A DNA stretch of 64,000 nucleotides from Methanoregula sp. UBA64 (GCF_002502735.1 NZ_DAQC01000001.1:997190-1061189); one strand, 5' to 3'; shown: positions 1 to 8,692, counted from the stretch's first letter. The notes: a model not told the origin generated them from the sequence alone. Translations and numbers: made by a program.

Positions 1-185
1 GCTTCGAGCAGTTTTGAGCTGACGCGCTTGTCAACGATGAGGACGATCCCGTCCTGTGCCTTGATACCTACCGCGGTAGTACCGCGTTTTACTGCTTCGC
101 GGGCGTATTCCACCTGGTACAGCCTGCCGTCCGGTGAAAAAACAGTGATTGCCCGGTCATATCCCATCTGGTATTGTGGTTGCAT
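1..185 (-). CDS. psmA: Proteasome alpha subunit, 5' part only
   Basis: The 61 visible N-terminal residues match the start of archaeal 20S proteasome alpha subunits. They include the [14 protein letters not shown] segment, which forms the N-terminal helix and gate region, and the motif [18 protein letters not shown]. The rest lies beyond the window edge. The ATG at 185 overlaps the end of the RNase P gene by 29 bases; a second in-frame ATG at 167 would reduce the overlap to 11. The alpha ring caps the proteolytic beta rings and gates substrate entry in the cytoplasm. Its place after L15e, Rpp30 and Pop5 is the classic archaeal exosome/proteasome superoperon, so co-transcription is likely. Confidence 0.95.
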   Translation of the reverse strand, partial: MQPQYQMGYDRAITVFSPDGRLYQVEYAREAVKRGTTAVGIKAQDGIVLIVDKRVSSKLLE

Positions 186-738
186 GCAAAATCTCCAGAT
201 CTTCTGTTGCCAGATACAATCGGCGTGTATTTTTAAATCCCTTTTCTATTACATCAACCTTATGACCGCGGCCTGCCACGATTTCGACCGGGGTGGTCCC
301 GAACCGGTACTCCGTGACAGGAAGGGGAGGCTCCTCCGCAGGGGAACCGGCCTGCCCCGCGGATTCCCCGGCAGCCGGGGCCTGCTTCACATCCCTCTTT
401 TCCTGAAATGCTGCGATCCGGTCCCGGAGGGACTCTAATGTCCCCGATACCGCAAGGATCCTGAGGGCAACAGGCGCTTCGCGGCAGGCAACGAGGGTCG
501 AGAGCGCGATCATCAGTTCCCGCTCGGACCCCCGCCGGCAGCGCAGGAGGGCGCATCCGCTCTCGATCGCAATGACCGAGGGCTGCATTGCCGCGGCAAC
601 AAGATCGCCAAAGAGCGAGACGACCGCCTCGTATACTGCATAGTAGAGGTCTTTTGGATCCACAGGGGTTCCTTCGGGATCGATCCGGGCAAGCACATAC
701 CGGCGTTTCTCCCGGAGCGTGGGCGGTCGGACTGCCAT
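157..738 (-). CDS. rnp2: RNase P protein component 2 (Pop5)
   Basis: This is the archaeal Pop5 homologue, which pairs with Rpp30 to activate the catalytic RNase P RNA in tRNA 5' maturation. The N-terminal 125 residues carry the conserved opening [14 protein letters not shown] and the region around [12 protein letters not shown]. It lies 2 bases downstream of rnp3 and overlaps psmA. At 193 residues it is longer than usual for Pop5. The extra C-terminal 70 residues begin with an Ala/Pro/Glu-rich linker and end in a compact segment ([17 protein letters not shown]) that I do not recognise. Identification of the core is secure; the role of the extension is unknown. Confidence 0.93.
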   Translation of the reverse strand: MAVRPPTLREKRRYVLARIDPEGTPVDPKDLYYAVYEAVVSLFGDLVAAAMQPSVIAIESGCALLRCRRGSERELMIALSTLVACREAPVALRILAVSGTLESLRDRIAAFQEKRDVKQAPAAGESAGQAGSPAEEPPLPVTEYRFGTTPVEIVAGRGHKVDVIEKGFKNTRRLYLATEDLEILHATTIPDGI

Positions 739-740
739 GG

Positions 741-1382
741 TCAGATCACCGTTACCGCACCTACTTCGGGTGCCATCACCCGGGCGACACCGGCAAGCGC
801 GGCCTGGACGCCGGTCTCGTCCATACCAAAGAGAGAACAGAGGCCGGCTACCTCACGGACCGCACGCATCCCGAGCACGGAACGGGCGGACGAGGAGATC
901 GTGAGCGGGAACTCGAACCGGCGTTCGAGCACCATCACGTCAAGGTACCGGTGGATTGCTTTCTGCCGCTGGTGCCCGCGGCCGAAGATGACCGGTGCAA
1001 GATCGATGTCGACGGCCGTGTTGTTGTCGGCCGCGATCTTTGCTGCCACGTGGTCGAACGCATGCTTGTCAGCGGCATAGATGCCCCGCAGGACATGGAC
1101 GCCCCGGGTATTTGCAACAGTCCGGATAAACCCGTTGTCCCCGGCCTGCACGGAGAGCATTGCCCCGGTGCCACGGCAGCGCTTTGCCTTGTTCTGGACG
1201 TCTTTTGCGGGAAGGCCGGAAAGGTAAACCCCGGGGATCACGTCAACGCCGCAGATCGTCTGGGCTGGTGCGTCAGGGACAACGATGCTGTCAAAGCCAA
1301 GCGAGCGCGCCTCGAGTGCCATCCGGCGGACCGATGAGTCACCAAGCGGATATGGAACAACACAGGCATCGGTGATCTTCAT
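741..1382 (-). CDS. rnp3: RNase P protein component 3 (Rpp30)
   Basis: A 213-residue protein of the Rpp30 family, which adopts a PHP-like TIM barrel. It starts MKITDACVVPYPLGDSS and contains barrel segments such as GFDSIVVPDAP and DIDLAPVIFGRGHQRQ, plus the late-barrel segment FPLTISSSARSVLGMRAVRE. It works with Pop5 in the RNase P holoenzyme. It is the middle gene of the L15e-Rpp30-Pop5-PsmA block, about 30 bases downstream of L15e and 2 bases from rnp2. The length is normal for archaea and nothing looks broken. Confidence 0.93.
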   Translation of the reverse strand: MKITDACVVPYPLGDSSVRRMALEARSLGFDSIVVPDAPAQTICGVDVIPGVYLSGLPAKDVQNKAKRCRGTGAMLSVQAGDNGFIRTVANTRGVHVLRGIYAADKHAFDHVAAKIAADNNTAVDIDLAPVIFGRGHQRQKAIHRYLDVMVLERRFEFPLTISSSARSVLGMRAVREVAGLCSLFGMDETGVQAALAGVARVMAPEVGAVTVI

Positions 1383-1413
1383 GGAGATACCATTGCCATA
1401 AAAAAAGATAAGA

Positions 1414-2004
1414 TTATTTGCCCTGGTTGGCGTTGGAGCGGATGCTCGGGCGGGTCTTCTCGGTACCCTTACCCTTGGTCCTCATGCCACGGCCCTTCCT
1501 GCCAGCGGAGGTCTTGCCGCGCTCGGCACGGCCGCGGTGGGTCGGGTTTGCCATCCATGCGAGGTTCTTGTCGCTCTGGATCGAGGGGTGGTGGCCGTCA
1601 ACGAGGATAACTTCGTAGTATTTCAGCTTGCCATCCTGGCCGACCCAGTAGGAGTTCAGGACTTCCATGTTCGGGTACCGGCGGGATGCGCGTTCCTCGG
1701 CAATCCGCTGGATGCTCTTACCTGGGGTGCTCTTGTTCTTGCCCATGCGTGCGGACCGGCGTGCCCGGACATACCGGGATACCCGGCGCCCGCCGCGGCG
1801 GACCTGGACACGGACAACCGCAATACCCTGCTTTGCCTTGTAGCCAAGCGAGCGGGCGCGGTCGATACGGGTCGGGTGCTCAAGACGGGTAACGCTGCCT
1901 TCGCGGCGCCACTCCTGCATCCGGTCCCAGAGCATTGCTTTTACTTCGGACTTGTCAGGTCTCGCCCATGCGTCCCTGACATACGCATACATCGATTTTA
2001 CCAT
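1414..2004 (-). CDS. rpl15e: 50S ribosomal protein L15e
   Basis: A 196-residue, strongly basic protein with the typical start [20 protein letters not shown] and the conserved motifs [24 protein letters not shown] and [21 protein letters not shown]. It belongs to the large ribosomal subunit. Its position as first gene of the RNase P/proteasome operon is conserved in Euryarchaeota. A Shine-Dalgarno GAGGTG lies 9 bases upstream of the ATG at 2004. Confidence 0.97.
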   Translation of the reverse strand: MVKSMYAYVRDAWARPDKSEVKAMLWDRMQEWRREGSVTRLEHPTRIDRARSLGYKAKQGIAVVRVQVRRGGRRVSRYVRARRSARMGKNKSTPGKSIQRIAEERASRRYPNMEVLNSYWVGQDGKLKYYEVILVDGHHPSIQSDKNLAWMANPTHRGRAERGKTSAGRKGRGMRTKGKGTEKTRPSIRSNANQGK

Positions 2005-2060
2005 GTGTTATAACACCTCAAGGTTCGGCCTGTAACAGGCTACATTCCTTTTAACGGGAC
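2005..2060 (-). promoter_or_regulatory. Probable promoter and leader of the L15e operon
   Basis: Reading on the minus strand, a TATA-like CGTTAAAAGG (2047-2056) would place transcription initiation near 2030, about 26 bases before the ATG. The leader holds the Shine-Dalgarno GAGGTG. Between it and the ATG lies a perfect 12-base palindrome GTGTTATAACAC (2005-2016), which could be a regulator or translation-control site. The assignment is by motif only. Confidence 0.4.
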
Positions 2061-2173
2061 GAATCCCGCGGTTCTATAGAATTGGATGGAGGAGGTAATA
2101 AAGGGAGGGGACGGATTCATTCCATTCATGGACACTTATAACCGGCAATAATGACCCATTAACCACGTCACCA

Positions 2174-2794
2174 TTACGACAGGGTTACGGTTCCGCCTTT
2201 CCCGTGGGGGACATTATTAAGAATAAATTCCCGGGATGCATTCAGGCAATCGGACTGGATCCGGTATCTTCCCGGGACCCATTCCGTGGTGATTAGATGA
2301 AATACCGGGGTTCTTTGGCCGGCCCCCATATAGGAGGGTTCCCGATTTGAGACGCTGCAGAGCTGTGTAGGTTGTGGTGGGGAATACGCATTAACAGGCC
2401 GGGGCAGTTCTTCCCAATAACTCTCGTTCATCCAGAGAAAGATCCGGCATTCCGTGAAATCGCCAATGCACGAAACGGTATCCTTGCCGTCGTTTACCAG
2501 GTAGAACTCGATGATCTCTCCCTGATTATATACATCGGAATCCATCATGATTCGTTCCGGGTGACTGCTGTTCTGTTGCGCAATCGTTGTCGTGTACAAT
2601 ACCTTTGACTGGGGCGTCAGAGTAACAACTGACAAGGAGGTATTAATTGGGACCGTGGTAGTCACCGTCATGTTTTCCGGAACAGGATCCGTTGTACATC
2701 CCGCAACAAGCACGCTTCCGGCAAGAATTATCAAGAGGGATACTATAGCAGTTACCGACGCATTTTTTCGGAAAGGACAAACTGGATCCGCCAT
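2174..2794 (-). CDS. Secreted lipoprotein of unknown function
   Basis: I place the start at ATG 2794, which gives a 206-residue protein beginning MADPVCPFRKN followed by a hydrophobic segment and the lipobox-like LVAGC. A longer frame upstream adds 44 residues without a signal and is unlikely. After the lipobox comes a Thr/Val-rich linker and then a beta-rich extracellular domain containing the Cys-bearing stretch SCIGDFTECRIFLWMNES and NxS/T sequons. The protein is likely attached to the outer face of the membrane. No domain family is recognised. It stands alone between the ribosomal operon and moaC. Confidence 0.72.
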   Translation of the reverse strand: MADPVCPFRKNASVTAIVSLLIILAGSVLVAGCTTDPVPENMTVTTTVPINTSLSVVTLTPQSKVLYTTTIAQQNSSHPERIMMDSDVYNQGEIIEFYLVNDGKDTVSCIGDFTECRIFLWMNESYWEELPRPVNAYSPPQPTQLCSVSNREPSYMGAGQRTPVFHLITTEWVPGRYRIQSDCLNASREFILNNVPHGKGGTVTLS

Positions 2795-2957
2795 ACTGAC
2801 AAGGGATAATCTGATTGGATCAGCAAATAGTTTTTGAAAGTATAGTGGGGGGGGATATCCCAAAGTTATCCCTGAAAAAAAGATACCTGCCGTCGCACCC
2901 GGCAGGAAGCCCCCGCGGCGGCTCAATTACCTGCACCGCTCAACATGAGGTAACGTA

Positions 2958-2990
2958 TAGCGCAAAACCCGGCGAGGCGTTTTGCGCGTA
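2958..2990. repeat. Dispersed CGCAAAAC hairpin repeat, copy 1
   Basis: A 33-base element with 8-base inverted arms CGCAAAAC (2961-2968) and GTTTTGCG (2979-2986) around a 10-base loop. The same 33 bases with a single change occur at 28377-28409. It lies in the gap between moaC and the lipoprotein gene. Just after it, at about 3013-3035, is a second small hairpin GGGGC-GAA-GCCCC. This looks like a genome-dispersed intergenic palindrome rather than a terminator, because it is not followed by a T tract. Confidence 0.7.
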
Positions 2991-3055
2991 AAGAATCGTC
3001 ATGGGGGTGCCAAGCGGAGGGGCGAAGCCCCGGGAGCGTCCCCATTCTCTGAAAA

Positions 3056-3523
3056 TCACTCCCCCTTCTTTTTCTCCACGACGTGGATCCCTTCGATCCG
3101 GGTGACCGGGTACTGGCCGTGTTCGTCCTTTTCCGCGGACTTGACCATGTCCCATACCGTGAGGAGCGCCACCGAGACGCCGGTCAGGGCCTCCATCTCC
3201 ACCCCGGTCTTCCCGGTCGATTTGGTGGTAACGGTCGCCTCGATATACCCGTCGCCTTCCGCGAAATCCACGGTGATTGCCCCGAGCAGGATCGTGTGGC
3301 ACATCGGGATGAGCCGGGGGGTGTCCTTGACCGCCAGCGTGGCGGCAACCCGTGCCGTGGCAAGCACGTTCCCCTTTACCACCGTTCCCTCGCGGATGGC
3401 CGCAAGGGTTGCGGGGCGCAGGTAGATCCTCCCCGTTGCCACCGCCTCGCGCACCACGTCTTTTTTCGCGCTGATATCCACCATCTGTGCTTTGCCATCG
3501 GAAATATGGGTAAACTCCACCAT
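3056..3523 (-). CDS. moaC: Cyclic pyranopterin monophosphate synthase
   Basis: A 155-residue MoaC starting MVEFTHISDGKAQMVDIS, with the family motifs KGNVLATARVAA, LIPMCHTILL and GVEMEALTGVSVALLTVWDM. The last includes the catalytic Lys in the following VKSAEKD. MoaC rearranges 3',8-cyclo-GTP to cPMP, the second step of molybdopterin synthesis. The start is fixed by a TGATG junction with the upstream nnrD stop, which shows translational coupling. No other moa gene is nearby. The pterin cofactor is needed by formylmethanofuran dehydrogenase and probably by the Mo-Mpt protein at 52.6-53.3 kb. Confidence 0.94.
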   Translation of the reverse strand: MVEFTHISDGKAQMVDISAKKDVVREAVATGRIYLRPATLAAIREGTVVKGNVLATARVAATLAVKDTPRLIPMCHTILLGAITVDFAEGDGYIEATVTTKSTGKTGVEMEALTGVSVALLTVWDMVKSAEKDEHGQYPVTRIEGIHVVEKKKGE

Positions 3524-4950
3524 CAGGGATCTCTCCTGTACAATTCTTCGGGAATGCGATGCACGAGATCGGAGGCAAGCATCCCCGCGCCTTTCTCTTG
3601 TGCCACGCGCTCCCCGGCCCTGCCGGTGACATACGCGGCAATGCACGCCGCCTCGAATGCCGGCAGGTGGCAGAGGAGGGCCCCGGTCACCCCGGCGAGC
3701 ACGTCCCCGGTTCCGCCAACGCTCATGGCCGGGTCGCCGGTCCGGTTGAACCTGACCCGGGCACCGTCCGTTATCACGTCCACCGGCCCCTTGAGGAGGA
3801 TGGTCGCGCCCGCTTCCCCTGCTGCCGCCCGTGCCGCTTTTGCCCTGCCGCAGGCATCGGCTGCATCCGCGGGAAGCGGGTTACCGGGAGCGATCCGGGC
3901 AAACTCGCCCGCGTGCGGCGTATACACGGTCTCTTTTGCGGCCCTTACGAGCGGGAACCGGAGGGCATCGGCATCGAAGACCGCCTTCCTGCAGTGCGGG
4001 GCTACGGCACCAGTGACTGCGTGGCTCTCCGCCCCGAGGCCGTTCCCGCAGATAACCGCATCTGCCGTTTCTGCAAGGGCAATGAGCCGTTCCGTATGCT
4101 CTTCTGTAATCCGGTCGCCGGGGAGCCGTTCGTAGATGAGGTCAGGCACCGGTTCGAAAACCGGCGATGCTATCCGGACGATATCCGCCCCTGCCCGGAG
4201 CGCCCCGAGGCCGGCAAGGTACGGTGCGCCCTGGTACGGCCCGCCGCCGATGACCAGCACCGAACCGCCGTCGCCCTTGTGCCGGGTGTGCTTCCGTGCG
4301 GGGATGAGGGTGAGGTCACCGGGCCCGGTGCAGATCTCCGCTTCGAGAGGAATACCGATGTCGATAACCTCCGAACCCTGAACTTTGGGCCGGTGGAAGG
4401 CACAGATCCGGTCGGCCCGCATCCCGGGAGAGGGGAGGTCTGCCGCCACGATTGTTGCCGGCGAGCCGTTTGCCATCGCAATGCAGGTCGCAAGGGGTTC
4501 CCGGAGCGCCCCCGCCGTGCCGGTCCCGAGCAGGGCATCGACAATCACATCCGCCTTCCCGAAATAAGGGGCAAGGGTGCGCAGGTCGTCGGTAGAGACA
4601 AACGGCCGGAGCGTGACCCGGGCACCCTTCAGGGCAGCGAGCTCTCGGGCACAGGACGGGCTGCGCTCACCGCGATCGAGATAGCAGACCGTGGTGTCCA
4701 CCCCCCGCTGGAGGTACCGGGCCGCTGCCATCCCGTCGCCGCCATTGTTCCCTCTCCCGCACAGGACAAGCACGGTTTTGGGGTTGTACGAGAGCACGGT
4801 CCCGGCAAGCGCCCGGCCTGCGCTCTCCATGAGCTGGAGCCCGGATACGCCGAGTGCCTGCGCATTGGCATCGACTGCCCGCATCCGTTCCGGGGTAACG
4901 ATGCCGGTCTCTGCATATGCAAGGGCACAGGGTAACAGGTCGGGCTCCAT
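3523..4950 (-). CDS. nnrD: Bifunctional NAD(P)H-hydrate repair enzyme
   Basis: The N-terminal half is a YjeF_N epimerase domain (VTPERMRAVDANA, LQLMESAGRALA, LCGRGNNGGDGMAAARYL). The C-terminal half is an ADP-dependent NAD(P)H-hydrate dehydratase of ribokinase-like fold, seen in LVIGGGPYQGAPYLAGLGALRAGAD and the catalytic region NRTGDPAMSVGGTGDVLAG. Together they repair hydrated NAD(P)H. The length of about 475 residues is normal for the fusion. ATG 4950 is preferred; an ATG at 4965 is the alternative. It is divergent from the recJ-like gene across a short AT-rich promoter region and coupled to moaC downstream. Confidence 0.92.
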   Translation of the reverse strand: MEPDLLPCALAYAETGIVTPERMRAVDANAQALGVSGLQLMESAGRALAGTVLSYNPKTVLVLCGRGNNGGDGMAAARYLQRGVDTTVCYLDRGERSPSCARELAALKGARVTLRPFVSTDDLRTLAPYFGKADVIVDALLGTGTAGALREPLATCIAMANGSPATIVAADLPSPGMRADRICAFHRPKVQGSEVIDIGIPLEAEICTGPGDLTLIPARKHTRHKGDGGSVLVIGGGPYQGAPYLAGLGALRAGADIVRIASPVFEPVPDLIYERLPGDRITEEHTERLIALAETADAVICGNGLGAESHAVTGAVAPHCRKAVFDADALRFPLVRAAKETVYTPHAGEFARIAPGNPLPADAADACGRAKAARAAAGEAGATILLKGPVDVITDGARVRFNRTGDPAMSVGGTGDVLAGVTGALLCHLPAFEAACIAAYVTGRAGERVAQEKGAGMLASDLVHRIPEELYRRDP

Positions 4951-4992
4951 GGTACTACACTTCATCAATTAAGAACTCCATAAATATAGACA

Positions 4993-6393
4993 ATGGGTTT
5001 TACTGATGATGTGAAGGCAGCAGCCGAAAAGATCACGGCTGCGCACGAGATAACCATCATCTCACATATCGATGCAGACGGTATCTCCTGCGAAGCGATC
5101 CTCTCGCAGGCAGTCGCCCGGCAGGGTATCCCAGTCAGGTCCGTTTTTGTCCGCCAGCTCGAACCGCTCACCATGCCGCAGGTGCCGGACGACGCCTCGT
5201 TCAAGATTTTTTCCGATCTCGGCGCCGGCCAGCAGAATCTCCTTGCGGCAAAGGGACTGACGGAAAAGGACGTCCTGATCGTCGACCACCACGTCAGCCA
5301 GCCCGGCGAGATTACCTACCCGCAGGTGAACTGCCTGCCCTATGGCTACGAGAAGATGAGCGCTGCCGGGGTCTCGTACCTCATCGCAAAGGAGCTCGAT
5401 TCGGCAAACATCGACCTTGCCAAGATCGCGGTGATCGGGAACGTCGGGGACATGATGGCCCGGGAGACCTGCGGGCTTGTGGGCCCGGCCCGGGAACTGA
5501 TTGTCGAGGACGGGGTAAAGCACAAGTCGGTGAAGGTCTGTAAAAAGGACCTCAACTGCTACGGCACCGCAACCCGCCCGGTCTACCTCTCGCTTGCGTA
5601 TAACGACGACCCGTTCGTGAAGGGGATCAGCAACAACCCCGAAGGGGCCAAGCAGTTCTTAAAGAAACTCGGGATCCGCCAGCAGACCCCGGACGGGCGC
5701 TGGTATGTCTGGGAGGAGCTCTCCGACGACGACCGGCGCACGATCATCTCGGCGCTTGCCGAGCAGCTGATTGCAAACGGGGAGAGCGTGGACCGGCTCC
5801 TTGCGGAGACTTACCGGTTCCCGGACGAGATCCCGCGGACCCCGCTCAGGAATGCGCAGGAGTATGCAACGGTCCTCAATGCCTGCGGCCGGTGGACAAA
5901 GCCCGCGGTCGGGAGCGCGATCCTCAAAGGCGACCGGGGGCAGGCCTACCGGGATGCGGAACACATGCTCGGGAACCACCGGGCAATTATCCGCAACCTC
6001 CTCGAATATATTATCGAGACCGGTGTTCGTGAGCTCGAAAACGTCCAGTATATCGATGTCGGGGGAAAATACCCGGATACGATCGTCGGGATCGGGGCGG
6101 GGATGGCCCTCTCCAAGCTCAATGCGGAGAAGCCCATCCTCATTCTCTGCGAGGTGCCCGAGGACAAGAACCTCTTAAAAGTCTCGATGAGGACGACCGA
6201 GCGCGTGATCGCCCGCGGGGTCGACCTCCAGCAGGCAGTCAGCGAAGCCTCGGCAGAGTACGGCGGCAGCGGCGGGGGCCACAAGATTGCAGCCGGAGCA
6301 TTTATCCCGAAAACCGCAGAACAGGAGTTTGTCAACCGTGTCAACAGGATACTCGGAGAACAGTTCAACGGCAAGGGTGCAGGCGATCGCTGA
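4993..6393 (+). CDS. RecJ-like single-strand nuclease (DHH/DHHA1)
   Basis: A 466-residue DHH-family protein. Motif I is ISHIDADGIS (residues 22-31), the second metal-binding segment is FSDLGAG, and the DHH signature is VLIVDHHVSQ (about 94-103). Near the C-terminus lies the DHHA1 substrate motif GGSGGGHKIAAGA. Archaeal relatives of this size include GAN-type 5'-3' exonucleases that associate with the replicative helicase, and RecJ-like 3'-5' exonucleases. Which kind this is cannot be settled from motifs. It begins a tight co-directional run with the PUA protein, NAC and TrmI. Confidence 0.88.
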   Translation: MGFTDDVKAAAEKITAAHEITIISHIDADGISCEAILSQAVARQGIPVRSVFVRQLEPLTMPQVPDDASFKIFSDLGAGQQNLLAAKGLTEKDVLIVDHHVSQPGEITYPQVNCLPYGYEKMSAAGVSYLIAKELDSANIDLAKIAVIGNVGDMMARETCGLVGPARELIVEDGVKHKSVKVCKKDLNCYGTATRPVYLSLAYNDDPFVKGISNNPEGAKQFLKKLGIRQQTPDGRWYVWEELSDDDRRTIISALAEQLIANGESVDRLLAETYRFPDEIPRTPLRNAQEYATVLNACGRWTKPAVGSAILKGDRGQAYRDAEHMLGNHRAIIRNLLEYIIETGVRELENVQYIDVGGKYPDTIVGIGAGMALSKLNAEKPILILCEVPEDKNLLKVSMRTTERVIARGVDLQQAVSEASAEYGGSGGGHKIAAGAFIPKTAEQEFVNRVNRILGEQFNGKGAGDR

Positions 6394-6892
6394 TTACCAG
6401 TTCGGGAGCGGGTGCGGCACTGCGCTCTTTCCCGACGGCTGCGAATTCGTGCTTTCAACGACCGGGAGGATCCGGCAGATCCTCTATAACAGCGTCCGGC
6501 TCGCAACGGTCCGCGCCTCGGACGGCCGGCTTACGGTCGGGATCGAGGGTGCAAAGAGGCTTCTTGCCGCCATCCCCGCCCCGGGCTGCCGGGTCGTGAT
6601 CCGCGAGGACGTGGCGGAGTTCGTGGCGCAGGGCAAGAATGCGTTTGCAAAACACGTGGTCGCTGCCGACCCGCAGATCCGCGCGGGGGACGAGGTTCTC
6701 GTGGTCGCGGAGGGAGACCGGCTCATTGCCTGCGGGATTGCACTCCTTTCGGGCACGGAAATGCTCGCATTTAATTACGGTGGAGCCGTAAGAGTACGGC
6801 AGGGGAGTGCGAAAAATGCTTCCGGGAAATATCAATCCGCGCCAGATGAAGGCGATGATGAAGAAGCTCGGCATGCAGGTCGAGCCGATTGA
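6377..6892 (+). CDS. PUA domain RNA-binding protein
   Basis: I start this gene at GTG 6377, which gives about 171 residues and overlaps the end of the nuclease gene by 17 bases; no better start precedes it. The N-terminal region (YQFGSGCGTALFPDGCEFVLSTTGRIRQI) matches the small archaeal proteins related to tRNA-guanine transglycosylase C-termini. The PUA domain follows, with VVAADPQIRAGDEVLVV and DRLIACGIALLSG. PUA domains bind structured RNA. The last 25 or so residues are acidic and overlap the nac gene by 77 bases, so the true end of the fold is probably near VRVRQG. Confidence 0.75.
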   Translation: MQAIADYQFGSGCGTALFPDGCEFVLSTTGRIRQILYNSVRLATVRASDGRLTVGIEGAKRLLAAIPAPGCRVVIREDVAEFVAQGKNAFAKHVVAADPQIRAGDEVLVVAEGDRLIACGIALLSGTEMLAFNYGGAVRVRQGSAKNASGKYQSAPDEGDDEEARHAGRAD

Positions 6893-7157
6893 AGACGTCC
6901 AGAGTATCGTGATAAAGACCCCGAAGGGGAACTGGATCTTCGATGCTGCCGAAGTGACGGCGATGACCATGCAGGGGACGACCACCTACCAGGTCACGGG
7001 TAATCCCCGCTTCGAGGAAGCGGCGGTTGAGATCCCCGACGAGGACGTTGCCATGGTCGCCGAACAGGCGCAGGTCTCAAGAGAGAAGGCAAAGGAAGCG
7101 CTTGTTGCTACCAAGGGCGACATTGCCGAAGCGATCGTGAAACTCTCTTCCCCATGA
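6816..7157 (+). CDS. nac: Nascent polypeptide-associated complex protein
   Basis: A 113-residue archaeal alpha-NAC. It has a NAC beta-barrel (residues about 28-60, VIKTPKGNWIFDAAEVTAMTMQG) and a C-terminal UBA domain (VAMVAEQAQVSREKAKEALVATKGDIAEAIVKL). The homodimer binds ribosomes and emerging chains. The start is ATG 6816 because GGGGAG lies 8 bases upstream; the in-frame GTG at 6807 overlaps that ribosome-binding site. The gene overlaps the PUA gene and shares an ATGA with trmI. Confidence 0.93.
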   Translation: MLPGNINPRQMKAMMKKLGMQVEPIEDVQSIVIKTPKGNWIFDAAEVTAMTMQGTTTYQVTGNPRFEEAAVEIPDEDVAMVAEQAQVSREKAKEALVATKGDIAEAIVKLSSP

Positions 7158-7879
7158 TCGAGACCGGGGACCGGGTCCTTTTGGTTGGCGCAGGCCGGGA
7201 ATTTTTTGTCCGCGCCGGCCCGGGAAAGCTTTCGACCGACAAAGGCCAGCTCGACCTTGAACCCCTGGTCGGGGCAGCGCCGGGCGATGTTTTTACCACC
7301 CATATGGGCCAGGAGTTCGTGCTCCGTATCCCGCGACCTACCGACTTTTTCGTGCACGGCAAGCGCTCGGGAGCCCCGATGCTCCCCAAGGATATCGGCC
7401 TTGTAATCGCGTTCACCGGTATGAACAAGAACGACGAGGTGCTCGACGCAGGGACGGGAAGCGGCGTTGCGGCGATCTACTTTGGCGGGATCGCGGCGCA
7501 CGTGAAGACATACGAGGTCAGGCCTGAGTTCTCGGCGCTCGCCGCAAAGAACATCAAAGAGGCAAAGCTCGACAACGTGGAAGCCGTTGCCGCCGATGTA
7601 CTTGCCGCGGAAGGCATCTATGACGTGATCCACCTTGATTTGCAGATCGAGACGGCACATGTGGCCTTCGCATACGACCACCTCCGGGCCGGGGGATACA
7701 TGGCCTGCTACACGCCGTTTCTGGAACAGATGGCGATCGTGGTCGATGCAGCGCAGGCACGCTTCCCCGAGGTCCACACCCACGAGCTCATCGAACGGGA
7801 GATGACCCGGTCAAAGCGGGGGACCCGGCCGTCGACAAGCGTGAGCCACTCGGGGTATATCACGATAGCAAGGAAGTAA
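7154..7879 (+). CDS. trmI: tRNA (adenine-N1)-methyltransferase TrmI
   Basis: A 241-residue class I methyltransferase. The N-terminal small domain (DRVLLVGAGREFFVRAG) precedes the Rossmann domain with SAM motif I VLDAGTGSGVAAIYF and the acidic YEVRP strand. The RPTDFFVHGKR region is typical of TrmI. Archaeal TrmI makes m1A at positions 57 and 58 of the tRNA T-loop. Its ATG overlaps the nac stop as ATGA, so it is translationally coupled. A T-rich stretch just after the stop (about 7890-7900) probably ends transcription. Confidence 0.92.
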   Translation: MIETGDRVLLVGAGREFFVRAGPGKLSTDKGQLDLEPLVGAAPGDVFTTHMGQEFVLRIPRPTDFFVHGKRSGAPMLPKDIGLVIAFTGMNKNDEVLDAGTGSGVAAIYFGGIAAHVKTYEVRPEFSALAAKNIKEAKLDNVEAVAADVLAAEGIYDVIHLDLQIETAHVAFAYDHLRAGGYMACYTPFLEQMAIVVDAAQARFPEVHTHELIEREMTRSKRGTRPSTSVSHSGYITIARK

Positions 7880-7986
7880 GTTCATCCTTTTTTTTAAGAT
7901 GGTGTGATGCCGGCCGCCGCCCAAAAGGGTGCCCTGAGGAGGGGAGCCCTCACAATGTTAGCAATTTCAAAATAGCCCATGAAATT

Positions 7987-8337
7987 TCACTCATCATCCG
8001 GACCAACCAGTTCGCAGATCAGCCCCCGGATCTCCCTCATCTTTTCCGGCCTGACGATACTGATGGTATCGCAGATCAGTTCTTTCTCCAAGGCATAGAT
8101 CCCGTCAGCCTGCACAAAACTGGGATGATCCAGTGCTCCTTCCCTGAGATCCTCGTTAGTCAGGCTGGCCGCCATCATCTTTGGTTTCTTCGTGGTGATT
8201 TTTACGACAATCACATCGCGGGAGATCCGGTTGTACCGGGAATTGCTCACCACAAGCGCCGGGCGTACCTTGGACTGGATCTGGTTGGAATAGGAAAAAT
8301 CCACAAGGACAACGGCACCCTGTGCCGGATCAGTCAT
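7987..8337 (-). CDS. MazF/PemK-like toxin
   Basis: A 116-residue protein of the MazF/PemK endoribonuclease fold. It starts at ATG 8337 (MTDPAQGAVVLVDFSYSN), followed by the family motif KVRPALVVSNSRYNR and a beta strand VIVVKITTKKPK. MazF relatives cut mRNA and are held in check by an AbrB-like antitoxin. The start overlaps the antitoxin's last codons by 8 bases, the usual antitoxin-first coupling. Target specificity cannot be read from the sequence. Confidence 0.83.
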   Translation of the reverse strand: MTDPAQGAVVLVDFSYSNQIQSKVRPALVVSNSRYNRISRDVIVVKITTKKPKMMAASLTNEDLREGALDHPSFVQADGIYALEKELICDTISIVRPEKMREIRGLICELVGPDDE

Positions 8338-8545
8338 GCGCCAACCTGTTCTTCGCGTAATCCTTCCATGCATCGTCAGGGTTCTCGTAATCGACCTCGA
8401 TCTTTGCTTTCCGGAAGATGATCCTGTCCTTATCTGAGGAAATGGTCAGGTAATCCCCGTCATGGATATCAAGATCCGTCCGGATCTTCTTGGGGAGGGT
8501 GACGAGTCCCTTTGATGAGACCTTGACAAGAGTCGTGTCAGACAT
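8330..8545 (-). CDS. AbrB/SpoVT-type antitoxin
   Basis: A 71-residue protein starting MSDTTLVKVSSKGLVTLPKKI. This is the swapped-hairpin AbrB/MazE DNA-binding fold with the diagnostic SSKGLVTLPKKIR and DGDYLTISSDKDRIIFRK. The acidic, aromatic C-terminal tail (YENPDDAWKDYAKN) is the likely toxin-binding segment. It is first in a two-gene unit with the MazF-like toxin, so auto-repression by the pair is expected. Confidence 0.85.
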   Translation of the reverse strand: MSDTTLVKVSSKGLVTLPKKIRTDLDIHDGDYLTISSDKDRIIFRKAKIEVDYENPDDAWKDYAKNRLAHD

Positions 8546-8561
8546 ATGCACTCACAACTTA

Positions 8562-8570
8562 GAATATAAG
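8562..8570 (-). promoter_or_regulatory. TATA box of the toxin-antitoxin pair
   Basis: On the minus strand this reads CTTATATTC, a good archaeal TATA element centred about 21 bases before the antitoxin ATG. With archaeal spacing of roughly 26 bases, transcription would start at or near the ATG. No Shine-Dalgarno is visible, which agrees with a leaderless transcript. The placement is inferred from motif and distance only. Confidence 0.5.
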
Positions 8571-8692
8571 ATTCTCAGATAATCAGTGTTGCGAAAGCGG
8601 AACTATCATGATCGGAAGGATTCCCGGAAAAAGAGATCATGAAAAAATACGGGATAAAATGATACCTGAATTATCCCCTGCCCGGGATCTCT

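Noticed and set aside
3559..4935. A 458-codon plus-strand frame opposite nnrD.
   Set aside because: It is the complement of a gene with clear enzyme motifs. Its translation is rich in Arg, Pro and Gly with no domain, as expected of a shadow in GC-rich DNA.
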